From the NCBI GenBank assembly GCA_900752625.1, contig CAADWC010000180.1:1-6136 (forward strand): a stretch of DNA of 6,136 nucleotides. Direction: 5' to 3'. The translations under genes and the position numbers were made by a program. A model generated the notes under the pieces. It saw only the letters and a program-made list of their open reading frames with translations. It did no database searches and had not been told where the DNA came from. This DNA comes from Oscillospiraceae bacterium. GTDB lineage: Bacteria; Bacillota; Clostridia; Oscillospirales; Ruminococcaceae. The stretch's first letter is position 1. Each line of letters opens with the position of its first letter. Positions 5,716 to 6,136 of this stretch are shown piece after piece.

Positions 5716-5873
5716 TGTTTATAGATAGTAGTATTTTGCGCTGCATAGTCAGTTTTATACATACTTCTGCTTATAAAACGGAAAAACACAGAAGGTATTT
5801 GTATTGTTATGTACAAATTGAATAGTGCAGGGCGTATGTTTTGGCTTTTTGTTGAGCAAGAGTAACAAACCTG

Positions 5874-5922
5874 AAAAAATCACAAAAAAAGTGTTGACAA
5901 TAATGCTTGCATGTGATAGAAT
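5874..5922 (+). promoter_or_regulatory. rRNA operon promoter P1 with A-tract upstream element
   Basis: A perfect TTGACA (5894-5899), a 17-bp spacer and TAGAAT (5917-5922) follow two A-tracts (5874-5879 and 5884-5890) placed where UP elements act. The start would be near 5929, and the transcript would open with a GC hairpin CGCCG-AGAG-CGGCG at 5931-5944. Strength, A-tracts and tandem arrangement are typical of rrn promoters. Confidence 0.85.
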
Positions 5923-5991
5923 AAATAAGTCGCCGAGAGCGGCGGAAGACAAGCGGGATGATGAATTAAAGAAAAGTTCAAAAAATCCCAC

Positions 5992-6020
5992 TTGACAATT
6001 GAAGTGATCTATGATATAAT
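5992..6020 (+). promoter_or_regulatory. rRNA operon promoter P2, full consensus
   Basis: TTGACA (5992-5997) and TATAAT (6015-6020) match consensus at all 12 positions with a 17-bp spacer. P2 lies 98 bp downstream of P1, with A-rich DNA (5967-5985) before it. The expected start is near 6027. Confidence 0.92.
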
Positions 6021-6026
6021 AGACGA

Positions 6027-6136
6027 GCGCACTCAAGAGAGGGCGTAAGGAGAGATCACGAAGCAAAGAGTGAGAAAAAGGTATCTTGAAAATTGAATAA
6101 CAACGAAGACGAATACGACCCTTGGAGATTCATTTG
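6027..6136 (+). other. Leader of a ribosomal RNA operon (mature rRNA not reached)
   Basis: Downstream of P2 there is no Shine-Dalgarno/ORF unit to support a protein gene. The 5' end can fold as GCGCACTC (6027-6034) with GAGGGCGT (6039-6046), one mismatch and one G-U. The segment TCTTGAAAATTGAATA (6084-6099) resembles the CTTTGAAAACTGAATA-type element in rRNA leaders and spacers of many Firmicutes, which overlaps a boxA-like antitermination signal. This, with the tandem promoters, points to an rrn operon, probably beginning with 16S rRNA. The 16S 5' end itself (AGAGTTTGATC-type) is not present, so the window stops inside the leader. A tRNA or other stable-RNA operon is a less likely alternative. 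Confidence 0.75.

Noticed and set aside
5755..5790. TATAAA/TATAAG motifs as a promoter for the SleB gene
   Set aside because: No acceptable -35 lies 16-18 bp upstream of either motif, and the region is AT-rich. I left the SleB promoter unassigned; an alternative sigma factor is possible but not shown.
5755..6066. Minus-strand open frame of 103 codons over the rrn promoter region
   Set aside because: It runs antisense through both rrn promoters and the leader, has no Shine-Dalgarno site, and its product resembles no family. The frame is a chance opening.
1..6136. CRISPR arrays, insertion sequences, tRNAs, phage or defence modules
   Set aside because: I saw no regular spaced repeats, transposase-like frames, terminal inverted repeats, tRNA cloverleaf or defence-protein domains.

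Overview
The window looks like a chromosomal segment from a low-to-moderate GC Firmicute. The best guess is a Ruminococcus-like member of the Oscillospiraceae (inference). Support comes from strong AGGAGG-type ribosome binding sites, consensus sigma-A promoters with 17-bp spacers, a PC4-type YdbC protein, a SleB-type cortex/cell-wall hydrolase, a CarD-family regulator and a Clostridia-style rRNA leader containing a TTGAAAATTGAATA-like element.

Layout, left to right. (1) 85-603 (+): CarD/CdnL-type RNA polymerase-binding regulator. (2) 755-1993 (-): ROK-family repressor with an N-terminal helix-turn-helix, convergent with carD. An inverted repeat with a U-tract between the two genes terminates the ROK gene. 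(3) 2158-2409 (-): YdbC, a PC4-like single-stranded nucleic acid binder with an acidic tail. (4) 2529-4403 (-): a polytopic PST/Wzx-type flippase with about 145 extra C-terminal residues that are mostly hydrophobic. (5) 4404-4837: a 434-bp gap holding divergent strong promoters. The flippase promoter lies about 230 nt upstream of its start codon, so the gene should carry a long leader, and that leader has several hairpins. (6) 4838-4963 (+): a 41-residue single-membrane-segment protein with its own promoter, Shine-Dalgarno sequence and strong terminator. (7) 5016-5702 (-): secreted or membrane-anchored SleB hydrolase with a peptidoglycan-binding domain. It most likely starts at a TTG codon. 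(8) 5874-6136 (+): tandem consensus promoters P1 and P2 with A-tract upstream elements, followed by a leader typical of a ribosomal RNA operon. The mature rRNA lies beyond the window.

The genes do not form one pathway. They are mostly single-gene units with a shared theme of transcription (CarD, ROK, YdbC, rrn promoters) and cell envelope (flippase, SleB, small membrane protein). No mobile element, CRISPR array, tRNA or phage module is visible. The points most worth a second look are the structured flippase leader, the small membrane-protein gene, the SSB-like acidic tail of YdbC, the CarD homologue without tryptophan, the ROK protein with eroded kinase motifs, and the TTG start of the SleB gene.
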